A stretch of 64,000 bases of DNA from positions 158,359,597-158,423,596 of the forward strand of contig NC_035437.2 in assembly GCF_002127325.2 (NCBI RefSeq). The letters run 5' to 3'. The notes below the pieces were generated by a model. That model saw only the letters and a list, made by a program, of their open reading frames with translations. It did no database searches and was not told the origin of the DNA. Each line of letters begins with the position of its first letter. Position 1 is the first letter of the stretch. A program made the translations under genes and the position numbers. Below, one piece after another: positions 41,897 through 55,780 of the stretch. The DNA is from Helianthus annuus. Taxonomy: Eukaryota > Streptophyta > Magnoliopsida > Asterales > Asteraceae.

Positions 41897-44810
41897 TGTC
41901 ACACCCTCAAATTACCACTTAGGGAGTGTCCCTGCTAGACGTGTGACCACTAGTAATGAGCCACCAATTACATTGAATCCGTAAGTTTAAATTAAAGTCT
42001 TATCATTTAATAGTAATAAAATCCAAACATAAGTAATTCAAAAACCACCAAGATCAGCGGAAGCGTTAACGTAACATAATGTAAAAACTTTCTAAACAAC
42101 CATAGTAAATAAATGTTTGATAAATAACCCATCAATGCAACCATGATCACTCACGCCCTCCAGCCAGCAAGTTCCTGTTCCCAAGTACCTAACGACCTGC
42201 GAGCATGTAACAAGTGTATCAGACAAAGCTGGCGAGTCCACAGTTTAAGAGAACGTTTGTTACCAGTTGAATGTAAAACAGTTCAATAACCAATGCAAGT
42301 AATATTGTTAATATCTCAATTCTGAACAAGACGGCTCCTGAAATACACGACTGCCCTTCCCACGTACTCCTATCTAGTACTGGGCCAGACTGGGTCATTA
42401 GTTCACCTCCGTCCTCTACAGGCACGGGGTGAGGGTGCCAAACCTAAGTAGCGCTACTAACTAATACCCGATGAGGGACTTACAAAAGATGATAGGTGAG
42501 AATATTAACCAATATACCCGTTTTTACCCAAAGACTTATCCCCCCCATGGGATACCCACTGACTGTCCCCAACAACTGGGACGCATGCTCGAATGTAGTG
42601 AACTCACCTTAGATTTGCTCGGTATTTAACAAGTTTCTTTACCCGTTCCAAGTTGGTCAACCAAACCCTACCGTGATTACCAGGGACAATCAGTTTAGTA
42701 AGCACGTATATGATTCGTGTATTCAACAAGTCGCATAATACTTAACAAGCATTTAGATCTCATGTACGTTTATAATACTAGTTCATGTTTCCGACAATGG
42801 TTGCTATCAACAACAGTTTTACAATCATTCAGGTTTCGTATTTGTACGCAGTTTGCATCTGACATAACTATCACTGTTAACATATACACATACCCAATAC
42901 TCATACAAGTGCCTATTTCTTGTATTTTTCACTTGACAAATAATAACAGAGAGTATTCTATTTATGCAATTTAAGTCAGAGTTTTCACTCTCATTTATTA
43001 GGGTTATCACATAACAACGACATTCCATGAACATAACAGTCATTTGTTGTCTACTAGCACGGCGAAAAGTCCCAGGCGACGAAACACCACCACGTTTCGT
43101 CGAGTTACACATGACAAAACACCACCATGTTTCGTCGAGATTACTTATGACGAAAAAGGTCTTTCGCCATGATTTTTTTTTTGTGGAAAGATTGCATGAC
43201 AGTAAAACATACAAGTTCTTACAGTTGATAGTGTACATCTTACCCAATTCCCAAAATAATCATTGAAGTTCGAATTTATAAAAAAAACCCAGGTGCGTAT
43301 ACAACGGGTTATGTACATCCCGATAATTCCATTTGTTGTAATACTCTACATTCAATTCATCCTATCCCACTAACTCAAAGATGGCGGCCCCTAAGTAATG
43401 CATGACTGAGATTTTCATGTTGATCTAAAAAAATGCATTTATGATATCATAACATTCTTGTAGTTTATCAAATGAGAATTATGAAATCATTTTATAGAAT
43501 CAAGTTTCAGTGGGCCGATAACCATCTTCAATTCAGGTGCAACTGATCCTTAAATGAACCAGGAATTTGATTAAACAGCTCCTTCAATGAGCTTACTGAA
43601 CCCCACAAAAAAATACACTTCAGATCAATTAATTGGGCCGAGATCTAGCTCTCACGTGATCTTGATGCAAACAAAGAGTGATTAAGGGAAAGTTATATTG
43701 GCCGACAAGTATTAAACTTCTATGCTCTTTGATTGGGCCGATCACTATTTAGTGGACTGCATTTATTAAGGGTTCTATGTAGTTATTTATCATATACTCA
43801 TATCATGCACATGTAATTGTGTGTATTGAATTAAGAATCAGAAGCTTTATTGGGCCTCTCAACAACTGCACGTGCTATAGTTACTATTGTCAAATAAGCA
43901 CATGAACTTCAATCATCATCAATAGAATATGCAGCCCTCTAGTGAAGCATACACTGACCTAAGGAAATCACACCTTAATTTCATGCATAAATAGACATCA
44001 GTCCACATAAACCAACATATTAATCAAATTCATACATAAGCAAAACAATAACATGACTTTGAATCTACTCGCCTGTACGTAATCATAACAACATGCATAA
44101 CAATTCGAGCATCAAAATCACATGTTTTAACGAATCAACTTGTTAACACCAGATTCATTATCAACTTACATTATCATGCCCGAACACACAAGTCACCAAT
44201 CAGCGACACTATTAACCACAACAAGAAGAAACTCGCTAAAGGGGGTGATCACTAACCGAGGGGGAACGCAGGCGAGGGAGGGTCAAGCCGAGAGGATGAG
44301 GACTTCGAGTTGTGAGGGTCTGCCATCGACCATCTAAGGAGAAGAAGTTAGGGTTTGCTAATCAATGTGTTTGGGTGAAATTGATAATCACGTTTACCAT
44401 CCCTTATGTGCGCATGTTGTTGAGTAAGTGGGCCAGGCCCGCTTGTGCTTCGTTGTGGGCTCAGGGGGGTTGGACAGCGAATTAGGAATCATGACCCGCA
44501 ACCACGAAGTTGCGACTTGTAACCGAGAGTGGGTAAGGTTTAGACTTTTATAACAAATAACACGTAACAATTGATATAATAACACACTCACTAAATGTGT
44601 GGCTGCCCTGACTTGCTTAGCACTTACGTACAACAACGTACATTACACAACCAATAATAATCGAGGACAACCGAGTTAATCGATTAGCGTTTGTCCAAAT
44701 GACATATCATACACCTAGTTGTAGCATAGAATAGAACGTGAAATGCAACGGTACAAGCTGGGTGTTTAAAAGATCAAGCGATGCCAGCTTTGAAGGCACG
44801 AATTGTCACA
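41897..44810 (-). mobile_element. Element B 3' LTR (left)
   Basis: 2,914 bp. Against the right LTR I noticed one substitution (ATTCTGAAC / ATTCCGAAC) and one extra T in a T-run. The repeated small ORFs in the LTRs are not genes. Confidence 0.92.
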
Positions 44811-47800
44811 TCATCCCCAACTTGAAAGAAATTTCGTCCCGAAATTTGACAAGTAATCCAAAAGCGGCGACGTGTTAGATCAGGATGATTGTGGATTTCC
44901 CTCGGGTGCCACATCATCCCTAACTTGAAAGGGAATTTCGTCCCGAAATTCGCCAATGATAATAGACGTTGATACAACCGTTTCGATAACTGCGGATGCT
45001 AGAGCTTACTCCGACCATTGCGTTACCACGTGAACTCCGGTCCACATCTAGAGTTCCAACAAAATTTCGCGATTGGAATCCAACTGTGTTAACGATCCTT
45101 ACTTCCTCGTCTATGTCTAGAAAAGTCATCACACATGTTTCATCAAACACTACCCTAGATCCGAAACATAAATGACATTGTGCACGCTACCCAATCCGTC
45201 GAGAAACTCGAGTTTGTAGGCCACGCGACCCATTACTTTGCAGGATTCTGAATGACCCATCGTATCGTAAGTTAAGCTTGTCACGTTTTCCATAGTGTAT
45301 CGCACCCTCCCAGGGTGAGACTTTCGATGATGATGCGTTCTCCTACCACGAGCTCCCAGTGTTTTCCTAAGCTTATCCGCTTTCCTGAGGGTCACTCGTT
45401 GCCGCCAGACGATTTCAGGTCTAAACAATCTTTCCAAGAGGTTCGAGTACAATTCCTGGATTTGTGATTAGGTTGCCACCCACTTTAGTCCAACAAGAAA
45501 ATTGGTGTTATCATCCATGCAATGCCCCAAAATAGTAACTTAACCCAAGGTGCGTTCAAAATCTGTCCTATGGTGACTAGTAACGCGCATGCCTAGACGT
45601 GAGTTATGAGTGCTATGGAGTGCCTGTCATAAATTAAGTATAGTCCAAAAACAAAGATACAGGAGTTGGCACCTCGTACCTAAAACCGCCTCTCTCAGAG
45701 GAACATTCACACGCTGTGAAGACTCGTTAGTTTCGTAGATTGCCAGAAAATGTGATGGTAATGCGGGGCCATCAACGATCACCCAAGTGATATTGTTTTC
45801 TTCTGAGTTTTTGGTAAACTAGTGACAAAATCCATGAACGTCCATTCCAATCTCCGAATAGGTGTTTCTGATTACTGACACGAACCAGGAGGTTTCTGAT
45901 GTTCCACCTTGACTTTCGCGCAAGTCAAACGTCGTTCACATGCTTCACTGTGTAGGCCTCCAAGCCCAGTTGCCAGTACAAGATTTATAAATCCTCATGC
46001 CTCTCATCAAAACCCAGATGACTAGAATATCAAGGCCGGGGTGCTTTGCTCAACACAAATTTCCTATAGTTGCCGTATAATGAGATCCACATTCATTCCA
46101 TGGGGTAGCGAATATCGTCCGGACTGCTAAGGTTGCTTCTCCTTGCCCCGCATGGGTTCAACTTGAAAATTTTCTCCCTTCAGCTCTCCAGCTTGAACAG
46201 AGCGAATCTGATCAGGTAAGTTAGAGTCGATAGTGAGCTACAAAGCTCATACACGTTCAAGTTCCACTGTCGTAATCCTCCCAAATGTTCCATCCAACGA
46301 TGCCAGTTATTGATTTAGCTCTTTCGAAACCAGGGTACACGGGAGGCCCTTGTGATCGGTCTAAGTAACGCATCCGGTACCATCCAAGTAATGCCTCCAA
46401 GTAAATCCAAAAACCATGGTTTCCACCACTGGTTGTGTGTCGTGCAATTCCTCTTTGGAACTCCATCACGTAAGTCATCACTCTCTCGCGTTGCGTCGAC
46501 GTGTAACTGGGACTCTGATTCGAATGGTATATCGCCACATCATCAGTTCCCTCGTATAGAAGGATGCTCCGTGCGTTGCAGGGTTGGGTTTCAGAAGCTG
46601 AAAAGACGTCCTCCTATTTTGTCTTCCACGAACACAGCACCTTGCTGTGCTAAAGAGATTTAAGCTGCGCGATCTTCGAGAATCCTATGATGAATCTGCG
46701 ATACCATCTAGTGAGACCAAGAAATTGTTGCATCCTCGAAGGGATCTCTGGTGTCGATCAGTTTCTAACCAAAACGGGTCTCAACGAGGTCCACGTGCAT
46801 TCCCACTTCGTTGGTTACATGTTCAAATGCATCTCTCGAATCTAGATGTTACACTAAACAAGACTTCGCACGTAATGGCTCCTCCCTCAGGAGCCCTAAA
46901 TAAGATACGGATGTCGTCTACGATGTTCCTTCCTCCTGGAAATGATTTAATACGTTGTCAATAAGCATAGTTGATTCACTTGATCCATGCAGCTGCCGGT
47001 GTGATGATTGACCCAGAGGTTTTGGAATACAACGTCGTAATGGCCGCCCTGCGTCTGATATGCCGTTGTAGGAACATTCTCCCCTCTGGACTCCCATCTG
47101 ATGATAGTTCATTTGTTATTCAATCCTCGAATGGAAGCTCGACCCCCGCAACTGGTCGTCAGGTTGTCAATATATGGTCGTGGTAAACGGTTCTCTACTG
47201 TCACCGTATTGAGTTCTTGCAAATCAGTACACATACCAAAAGGCTTATCTTCACGAATATAATCGGGGATCCCCAAAGCGAAAAGCTAGGTCCGACAAAA
47301 CTCTTGTCCAATAGCTCCTGCTGTTGATTAGACAGCTCTTGCAACCCTCCTGGTGCAAGATAGTAAGAGTGCGTGTAGTCAGGGCTGCCTCTGGCGCAAG
47401 ATCAGACTGAGATTTCGCCTAACAGTTGTGGAAGTAAGCCCGAAAGTTCCTTGGGTAGCACACCGAAAGGAATCACGAATGGTTTGTGGATCCTCGATCC
47501 TCTGTCTCCTTATCCCTAACATCAGTAACGGTTGCTAGTATAGCGGAATAACCCCTCCGTAGACACTTCTGGCCTTCATAGCTGAAATGGCACTAACCTT
47601 TGCACCACTCTGACGCCTTAGAGCAAATAACGATTCTCCACACAAGGTCTTCTCCTCACTGGTGTATCTGCGCGATCCCTGGATAACCCATCCACACTAA
47701 CTACTGTATTGCAACCATCAAAGGTAGTGGAAGGAAGGTCGATGTCGAACACCTGTACCCCAAGGTCGAGTTTGCATCTCAGCGAACATATAAGGCTTCA

Positions 47801-49206
47801 ATTGACTTGCATCAGTCGACTCCACAACAGGTTCGGTTTCAAGAAGCATCAGGGTTAACAGAACAGAGACGAAGCGAATAACTACCCATCCAAGCTATCG
47901 TGTTGCTATTACGCCTGGTATAGCCTATGCCAATACTAAATGTCCTTCCATGTGCTTCATTTATAGTGTTTTTTTTTTGTCACGAGAATTTCCAGTACTG
48001 TCGTCGTTCCCTTGATTGTCGTCACCTTGACTTAACACAGTTAATCCTTGTCGGGGTCACCTTCGTTTCCATTCTGTAAGCTATAATCACGAGTACCTTG
48101 ATGTTGCCATGACTGTTGCCTCTAATATTGTTGCCTGTAACGGTGTGCTGCGTCCTTTCACCAACAAGGTCCATCTTTTCACATTCCGTGCCAAGTCCTA
48201 AGGCACTACTCATGGTGCGGGCGGTTACACAGTCCGCTCTACAGTCAATCGTCATCGATTTTGTCCCAATTGGTTCGTAAGAGTCGACTCCCATGAGTCG
48301 CTGGCTGGGGTTAAGGATTCGATTGGAGGAAAATCGCTGTTGCTCGTTGCCGGTAATTAGGGTTGTTCAAATGCTGAAGTCGGTAAGGTACTACGTTTAC
48401 CCTCTTGTCCATCGTTCTTGCAAGTTGATTGAGTAATACACGGTATGTCGCGAGAGTGTCGCAAAAGTGATCGCACTTCGGGATCTAAGGCGTCAACACG
48501 CTAAGTCCCAGCAAACAAAGATAAGTGAGGAAAGTAGAGTCCAATCATTTGACGCTGAGCCATCCAACTCAGGGACTTTCGTACTAGCACCTAACATTCT
48601 ACACAGTTCGCTAGGCATTTAGATGTGTGATCAGGTGATACTCGATAGCATCGAGATTCGTAGGGATTCAGAAAGGGGTGAAAAGATCATGTTCGAGTAG
48701 GAGACAATTACTGCTATGACTCCTATAGACTGTTGAGTTCTAACATAACATCAATTAACAGAGCGGAACCCCTCTCACACTCGTTAAGCCTCACTGGGAC
48801 TCACATGCACCCCACATTATTATTATGTGTGCACCCATAATAATAAGGAAATTTGCATGCTTATCTAAGTGCCTCTTAACTTGTGCTAAAAGGTTCCCCG
48901 AATTCGAGCAATAAGACAGATGACGCTACAACATAGATCATGAAAGTTCAAGAAGAGTCGCACTCTTAAAACACGTAACATGGGTTGGTAACATAGAAGT
49001 TCATACTGCAGCGCTAAGTGTGCATTCACGTGTGATGTTATTCATAAGCAAACACTAGATATACTATGCAATAGTAAACGAGAAACGAACCTTGCAGTCT
49101 GGAGCTGAGTGTCATGGTCGATTTCAGATCTGTTCGGTTATAGTCTGGTTTTATGAAAAACGTTTTAAAACCAAGTTCACTATAACCAATGGCTCTGATA
49201 CCAAAC
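44811..49206 (-). pseudogene. Element B interior: decayed gag-pol
   Basis: Read on the - strand, 45452-45150 retains a pol C-terminal signature (RVAYKLEFLDGLGSVHNVIYVSDL resembles the segment before the chromodomain of element C), but only short disconnected frames occur. The PBS (49190-49203) and the polypurine region are kept. The motif AACTTGAAAG...ATTTCGTCCCGAAATT occurs twice, at 44818 and 44914. The gene content is therefore lost while the signals needed in cis remain. Confidence 0.75.
49190..49203 (-). other. Element B primer binding site
   Basis: TGGTATCAGAGCCA on the - strand, complementary to the initiator-Met tRNA 3' end, three bases from the LTR. Confidence 0.9.
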
Positions 49207-52119
49207 TGTCACACCCTCAAATTACCACTTAGGGAGTGTCCCTGCTAGACGTGTGACCACTAGTAATGAGCCACCAATTACATTGAATCCGTAAGTTTAA
49301 ATTAAAGTCTTATCATTTAATAGTAATAAAATCCAAACATAAGTAATTCAAAAACCACCAAGATCAGCGGAAGCGTTAACGTAACATAATGTAAAAACTT
49401 TCTAAACAACCATAGTAAATAAATGTTTGATAAATAACCCATCAATGCAACCATGATCACTCACGCCCTCCAGCCAGCAAGTTCCTGTTCCCAAGTACCT
49501 AACGACCTGCGAGCATGTAACAAGTGTATCAGACAAAGCTGGCGAGTCCACAGTTTAAGAGAACGTTTGTTACCAGTTGAATGTAAAACAGTTCAATAAC
49601 CAATGCAAGTAATATTGTTAATATCTCAATTCCGAACAAGACGGCTCCTGAAATACACGACTGCCCTTCCCACGTACTCCTATCTAGTACTGGGCCAGAC
49701 TGGGTCATTAGTTCACCTCCGTCCTCTACAGGCACGGGGTGAGGGTGCCAAACCTAAGTAGCGCTACTAACTAATACCCGATGAGGGACTTACAAAAGAT
49801 GATAGGTGAGAATATTAACCAATATACCCGTTTTTACCCAAAGACTTATCCCCCCCATGGGATACCCACTGACTGTCCCCAACAACTGGGACGCATGCTC
49901 GAATGTAGTGAACTCACCTTAGATTTGCTCGGTATTTAACAAGTTTCTTTACCCGTTCCAAGTTGGTCAACCAAACCCTACCGTGATTACCAGGGACAAT
50001 CAGTTTAGTAAGCACGTATATGATTCGTGTATTCAACAAGTCGCATAATACTTAACAAGCATTTAGATCTCATGTACGTTTATAATACTAGTTCATGTTT
50101 CCGACAATGGTTGCTATCAACAACAGTTTTACAATCATTCAGGTTTCGTATTTGTACGCAGTTTGCATCTGACATAACTATCACTGTTAACATATACACA
50201 TACCCAATACTCATACAAGTGCCTATTTCTTGTATTTTTCACTTGACAAATAATAACAGAGAGTATTCTATTTATGCAATTTAAGTCAGAGTTTTCACTC
50301 TCATTTATTAGGGTTATCACATAACAACGACATTCCATGAACATAACAGTCATTTGTTGTCTACTAGCACGGCGAAAAGTCCCAGGCGACGAAACACCAC
50401 CACGTTTCGTCGAGTTACACATGACAAAACACCACCATGTTTCGTCGAGATTACTTATGACGAAAAAGGTCTTTCGCCATGATTTTTTTTTGTGGAAAGA
50501 TTGCATGACAGTAAAACATACAAGTTCTTACAGTTGATAGTGTACATCTTACCCAATTCCCAAAATAATCATTGAAGTTCGAATTTATAAAAAAAACCCA
50601 GGTGCGTATACAACGGGTTATGTACATCCCGATAATTCCATTTGTTGTAATACTCTACATTCAATTCATCCTATCCCACTAACTCAAAGATGGCGGCCCC
50701 TAAGTAATGCATGACTGAGATTTTCATGTTGATCTAAAAAAATGCATTTATGATATCATAACATTCTTGTAGTTTATCAAATGAGAATTATGAAATCATT
50801 TTATAGAATCAAGTTTCAGTGGGCCGATAACCATCTTCAATTCAGGTGCAACTGATCCTTAAATGAACCAGGAATTTGATTAAACAGCTCCTTCAATGAG
50901 CTTACTGAACCCCACAAAAAAATACACTTCAGATCAATTAATTGGGCCGAGATCTAGCTCTCACGTGATCTTGATGCAAACAAAGAGTGATTAAGGGAAA
51001 GTTATATTGGCCGACAAGTATTAAACTTCTATGCTCTTTGATTGGGCCGATCACTATTTAGTGGACTGCATTTATTAAGGGTTCTATGTAGTTATTTATC
51101 ATATACTCATATCATGCACATGTAATTGTGTGTATTGAATTAAGAATCAGAAGCTTTATTGGGCCTCTCAACAACTGCACGTGCTATAGTTACTATTGTC
51201 AAATAAGCACATGAACTTCAATCATCATCAATAGAATATGCAGCCCTCTAGTGAAGCATACACTGACCTAAGGAAATCACACCTTAATTTCATGCATAAA
51301 TAGACATCAGTCCACATAAACCAACATATTAATCAAATTCATACATAAGCAAAACAATAACATGACTTTGAATCTACTCGCCTGTACGTAATCATAACAA
51401 CATGCATAACAATTCGAGCATCAAAATCACATGTTTTAACGAATCAACTTGTTAACACCAGATTCATTATCAACTTACATTATCATGCCCGAACACACAA
51501 GTCACCAATCAGCGACACTATTAACCACAACAAGAAGAAACTCGCTAAAGGGGGTGATCACTAACCGAGGGGGAACGCAGGCGAGGGAGGGTCAAGCCGA
51601 GAGGATGAGGACTTCGAGTTGTGAGGGTCTGCCATCGACCATCTAAGGAGAAGAAGTTAGGGTTTGCTAATCAATGTGTTTGGGTGAAATTGATAATCAC
51701 GTTTACCATCCCTTATGTGCGCATGTTGTTGAGTAAGTGGGCCAGGCCCGCTTGTGCTTCGTTGTGGGCTCAGGGGGGTTGGACAGCGAATTAGGAATCA
51801 TGACCCGCAACCACGAAGTTGCGACTTGTAACCGAGAGTGGGTAAGGTTTAGACTTTTATAACAAATAACACGTAACAATTGATATAATAACACACTCAC
51901 TAAATGTGTGGCTGCCCTGACTTGCTTAGCACTTACGTACAACAACGTACATTACACAACCAATAATAATCGAGGACAACCGAGTTAATCGATTAGCGTT
52001 TGTCCAAATGACATATCATACACCTAGTTGTAGCATAGAATAGAACGTGAAATGCAACGGTACAAGCTGGGTGTTTAAAAGATCAAGCGATGCCAGCTTT
52101 GAAGGCACGAATTGTCACA
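49207..52119 (-). mobile_element. Element B 5' LTR (right)
   Basis: 2,913 bp, nearly identical to the left LTR. Confidence 0.92.
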
Positions 52120-52285
52120 TGGATACTTATCAAAGTTGTTTAAATTGTAACGTATTTCCAAATTTATCAAGATAACTTATATTAAAGTTTTAATTACTTC
52201 CAAATTTTATGTTAGTTTCCATAATTTTCGACAATCACATTAATTTTCAAGTTTCTCAAAATTTGTTCTTTTTCTTTTTTTGTAG

Positions 52286-52557
52286 ATCATTCCACTTATT
52301 CTGCAGGTATGTAAACTAGATTAGATTGTTATGTATTTTAAATGCTTAATCGCACTTTTTTTAATCATTTTTCTGTATTTTTGTGTTGCTGATGATGATT
52401 TAAATTTTTCGAATCTAATCTTATTAATGGATCTATTCTTGATGTCTTTGAAAGAGTGATGCTCTTACTATTTTTTTTATTTTATTTTTTGTTTTTTCAT
52501 GATAAACCCTAATTTTTATGCAATTGCAGGAGTCTGAATCTTCTTCGAACACAAGAG
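52286..52557 (+). pseudogene. Mini-exon copy 3 and a further exon-like segment
   Basis: 52286-52306 is the third 21-nt mini-exon (one change, TTATTCTGCAG). 52530-52557 (GAGTCTGAATCTTCTTCG..., borders AG/GT) also looks like an exon, but joined in phase it gives a stop. Function unknown. Confidence 0.35.
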
Positions 52558-53638
52558 GTAAGTTTAATGTTATCATTTTTTGGTGTTTTTTGATCCGGTA
52601 TAATGATAGTTTTCACCATTTATGCTAATCTCTATAATTTTTAAGTTATTTTGTTTTGTTTTTTTGGCAAATCAAACTATGATATTTTTTGAAATTTGAA
52701 AATCTTTGTTTTTTTACTAATAAATTTTGTATTGTATTAATATGTATTAATGATTCTTTTGTTTTGTTTTGTTTTTTTTTCTTGGTTAACCCTAAATTTT
52801 ATGCCATTGTCGGACTATTAAACTTCGTCGGACATGTTAATCAAAAATTTTAGTTTAATTGTTTTTTTTCCTATTTTTTATCCGGTATAATGTTTGGTTT
52901 CATACTTTATGTTCATTTAATTTTGACTGTATTTTTAGTTACTAATAAATTTGGTATTGTATTAATTTCCGGAAAATTTGTAGTGTTTCTATAAATAAAT
53001 TCATTTACGTTTTTTGAAACCCCTCCTTTTGTTTGTTTTATATTTTTCCCCTCTTTTATGAGTTTGTTTCTATGTCGGTTGGTTTTGCTTGGCAAGGTTA
53101 GACTTTCCTAATAAGTTTGCTTGATTTACGGGATTGGATGTTAGTGATTTGGTTTTCACATTTTAAATTTTAAATTTTGAAGTCAATCATTATTTTAAAT
53201 TTAAATTTTGAAGTAAACCATTATTGTGTTTGATTTTAAATTTTCAATTTCGAAGTCAATTATTATTTTAAATTTAAATTTGAAAGTTTGCCATTAATGT
53301 GTTTGATTTTAAATTTCGAATCTGTAAATTGAATTTAAATTTGAAAAGTTAGACTTTCCTAATAAGTTTGTTTGATTTGCGAGATTGGATATTAGTGATT
53401 TGCTTTTCAGATTTTAAGTTTTAAATTTTGAAGTCAATCATTATTTTAAATTTAAATTTTGAAGTAAACCATTATTGTGTTTGATTTTAAATTTTGAACG
53501 CTTTGAAATCTTGATGTTTTTTTTATGAGATGCTTTAACTATATTATTTGTAATTTTAGGGATGCTTCGAGTCTTCTTCGACTATTGTTTTTGTACTCGA
53601 GTTGCATATCTAATTCAAATTGTGTTTTGTAATTTTAG
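52558..53638. repeat. T-rich Helitron interior with local repeats
   Basis: Several diverged direct repeats of TTTTAAATTTTGAAGTCAATCATTATTTTAAATTTAAATTT (about 53160-53500; quoted words overlap in short pieces). No gene. Confidence 0.5.
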
Positions 53639-53712
53639 GTGATGAGCTTCTTTCAGACTCCTTCCCCTACAAGGAACTCTTGAATGAGATCCTATGAGAA
53701 GTTGAAGGAAAG
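53639..53712 (+). pseudogene. TCTP: Captured exon 2 of TCTP
   Basis: A 74-bp exon with TTTTAG before it and GTATAT after it. The translation GDELLSDSFPYKE, then EVEGK at the end, is the N-terminal signature of translationally controlled tumor protein, and the borders match my recollection of plant TCTP exon 2. A TGG-to-TGA-like stop (CCTATGAGAA) interrupts the frame before EVEGK. No other TCTP exon is found nearby. This is a host gene fragment carried by the Helitron. Confidence 0.85.
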
Positions 53713-54369
53713 GTATATCTTGCACCGTTCTTTATTTATATCTATATATCTTAAATGGGATCCTATGGGAAATTGATCTCTATTCGATTCACTGATGTAT
53801 ATTCTTCTCCTCACCATTTTGTTCCATTAATCAACTCATGTGTGCTCTTATGTTTAATATCCGATCTTTTTCCAGTGATTAATATCCGCTTAAGTAACCA
53901 AATCTGAGTCTGATTTTTTTCGTTAACAATTCAGGTAAACTTTCCCGATTTGGGTTTTCTGCAAGGCTAATCATCTAAATTAATTTGTTATTTTTATGGT
54001 TTACATCCTAAACCCCAGTTTTACAGTATCTCGTGATAATCTTTCTTCGTTTTTTTAGAATCTGATCAAATTGGGCCATAATCTGAAGAAATGTGTTTAA
54101 GCTACGACAAGGTGTGTATAGTATTATGATTGATATTATAAAAAAAATAACTATAACAGTTTCTCTTCCTGTAATTTTGTATAGCATTATTTATAAAATG
54201 ATTACAGGTATGATCAAAAAATATAAAAGTTGCTCTTCCTGTCTTTTGTTTGCTTCACGTATCTTCGCTAAATCAATATGTTGGAAGGTTTGTGTATGTA
54301 GAATTAGTTTGGATACGCCCACAAAAAAAAATGCCGATTTATATTGTATTTCTCATGACAGTATGAAGG

Positions 54370-54684
54370 CTATGGTTAAGGATAAATGATAAGATCTTCA
54401 AAGGGGTCGATGCTTTCCAAACTAAAATAGTGCAAGACATTAAGGAGGCTACTCTCTGGTGGATGATTAACAGATCGATAGGCGTCAATCTCTCAATCTG
54501 GTCCACTTTCTCTGGTTTAGACTTTGGTTAGTATATGTGTATAGATAATTTTTTTTAAAGTGATTGGATGTGTAATGGGGTAAGAGTATTTTGGATGTAT
54601 CTTAGTGTGTTTTTTTGGAAGCTTAATTGTTGTTTTATGCCTCTTTTGGTGATTAATAAAGTTTGGTTTACTGAAAAAAAAAAC
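54370..54684 (+). mobile_element. 5'-truncated LINE, 3' end
   Basis: The translation ...DIKEATLWWMINRSIGVNLS... resembles the C-terminal end of plant LINE reverse transcriptases (W-x-x-NRS, then W). It is followed by a 3' UTR ending GATTAATAAAGTTTGGTTTACTG and an A-run (54674-54683), a typical LINE tail. 5' boundary uncertain. Confidence 0.6.
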
Positions 54685-55481
54685 TCAATTTCAACCGTTT
54701 TTACCTAACGGGTGATTTGCTTTATATTTATCTCTAATTGCTCAAGTAGGTAAACTTTGAAAAATTGTTTAAAGACGGACTTATGATTAGTTTGTTTGTA
54801 TTTATTTTATGTATAGATGTCAAAAGATATTTAGAGGATAACCTGTGATTAACTCGATTAAAACATGTTGTGATGAAATGAGTCTTTTTTCAAAAATGGG
54901 TCTTTTCAAAATTGGTGAGGCTGTGGTATAAATTAAGCTTTTCAAAATCATATTAGATATTACACACTCAGAATAATAATATTGAGGGTTGAATGTATGT
55001 GACCCTATAAATATAGAGGTGTACTTTACTTTAATTTTTTTCTATTATAGAAATTCCAATGTGATGGTATTTTTGTTGTTTCCTCTATTATTTTCTCTAT
55101 ATAATATAGAATAGAGGTTCCAAAGTAAATGCTCTAAATATAGACGTTTACTTTACATTTTGGCTCTTTACAACAAGAAAAAGTTTAAGAAACCAATTAA
55201 AAATTTATGATGCAGAAAAGGAAAAGATGATACTTTAGATGTTAAAGTGTTATTTTTATACTTTTATTTGTTATAAATTAAATTTTCCTACCCGGAAAAT
55301 TTCCAGGTTATAACCTTATTTTTTTCTATAACAGTAAAAGGGATTTATAGCAAATCAAGTGTTGGAGGGTAGCCAACCAGTTGATATCTCTAAGAACCCG
55401 TTTGAATTGTTCTTACACTTAAGTAAGAATCTATTTTTTTCAAATTAATTTCATGTATATAAAACAGTAATTAACTCTTTT

Positions 55482-55780
55482 GAGTTAATTACTGTTTCGT
55501 CCTGTGGTTTGTTAAAAATCACTATTTCAGTCCATTAGTTTAAAAATTGCGATTTCAGTCCGTGTGGTTTCACTTTCGTGACCATTTTCAGTCCCTGCGG
55601 TTTCACTTTCGTAACCATTTCAATCCATTTATTCTGTAAGTACAGGGACTGAAATGGTTACGAGGTGGACTGAAATGGTTACGAAAGTGAAACCACAAGG
55701 ACTGAAATCGCAATTTTTAAACTAATGGACTGAAATAGTGATTTTTGACAAACCACATGGACGAAAATAGTAATTAACTC
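55482..55780. mobile_element. Foldback MITE inside the Helitron
   Basis: 299 bp, GAGTTAATTACTG...AGTAATTAACTC. The arms are inverted repeats of over 110 bp built from the phrases GGTTTGT(T/C)AAAAATCACTATTTCAGTCC and TTTCACTTTCGTAACC. No exact target duplication found in the T-rich flanks. Recalls the intron-9 element at 11594. Confidence 0.8.

Larger units (their letters stand above)
41897..52119 (-). mobile_element. Element B, young non-autonomous gypsy-type LTR element
   Basis: Two 2.9-kb LTRs (41897-44810 and 49207-52119), TGTCACA at both outer ends, flanked by the perfect 5-bp duplication TGGAT (41892-41896 and 52120-52124). The PBS TGGTATCAGAGCCA lies on the - strand at 49203-49190 and the polypurine end at 44811, so the element is in - orientation. 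The 4.4-kb interior has no intact gag or pol. It interrupts the third tandem unit of the Helitron. Confidence 0.93.

Noticed and set aside
42219..44636. Several 65-140 codon ORFs in element B, repeated at 49529-51945
   Set aside because: They lie in the LTRs and are duplicated only because LTRs are; a one-base difference changes one of them and none has a domain.
54093..54389. 98-codon ORF in the Helitron
   Set aside because: No domain, unusual composition, overlaps the start of the LINE remnant; likely chance.
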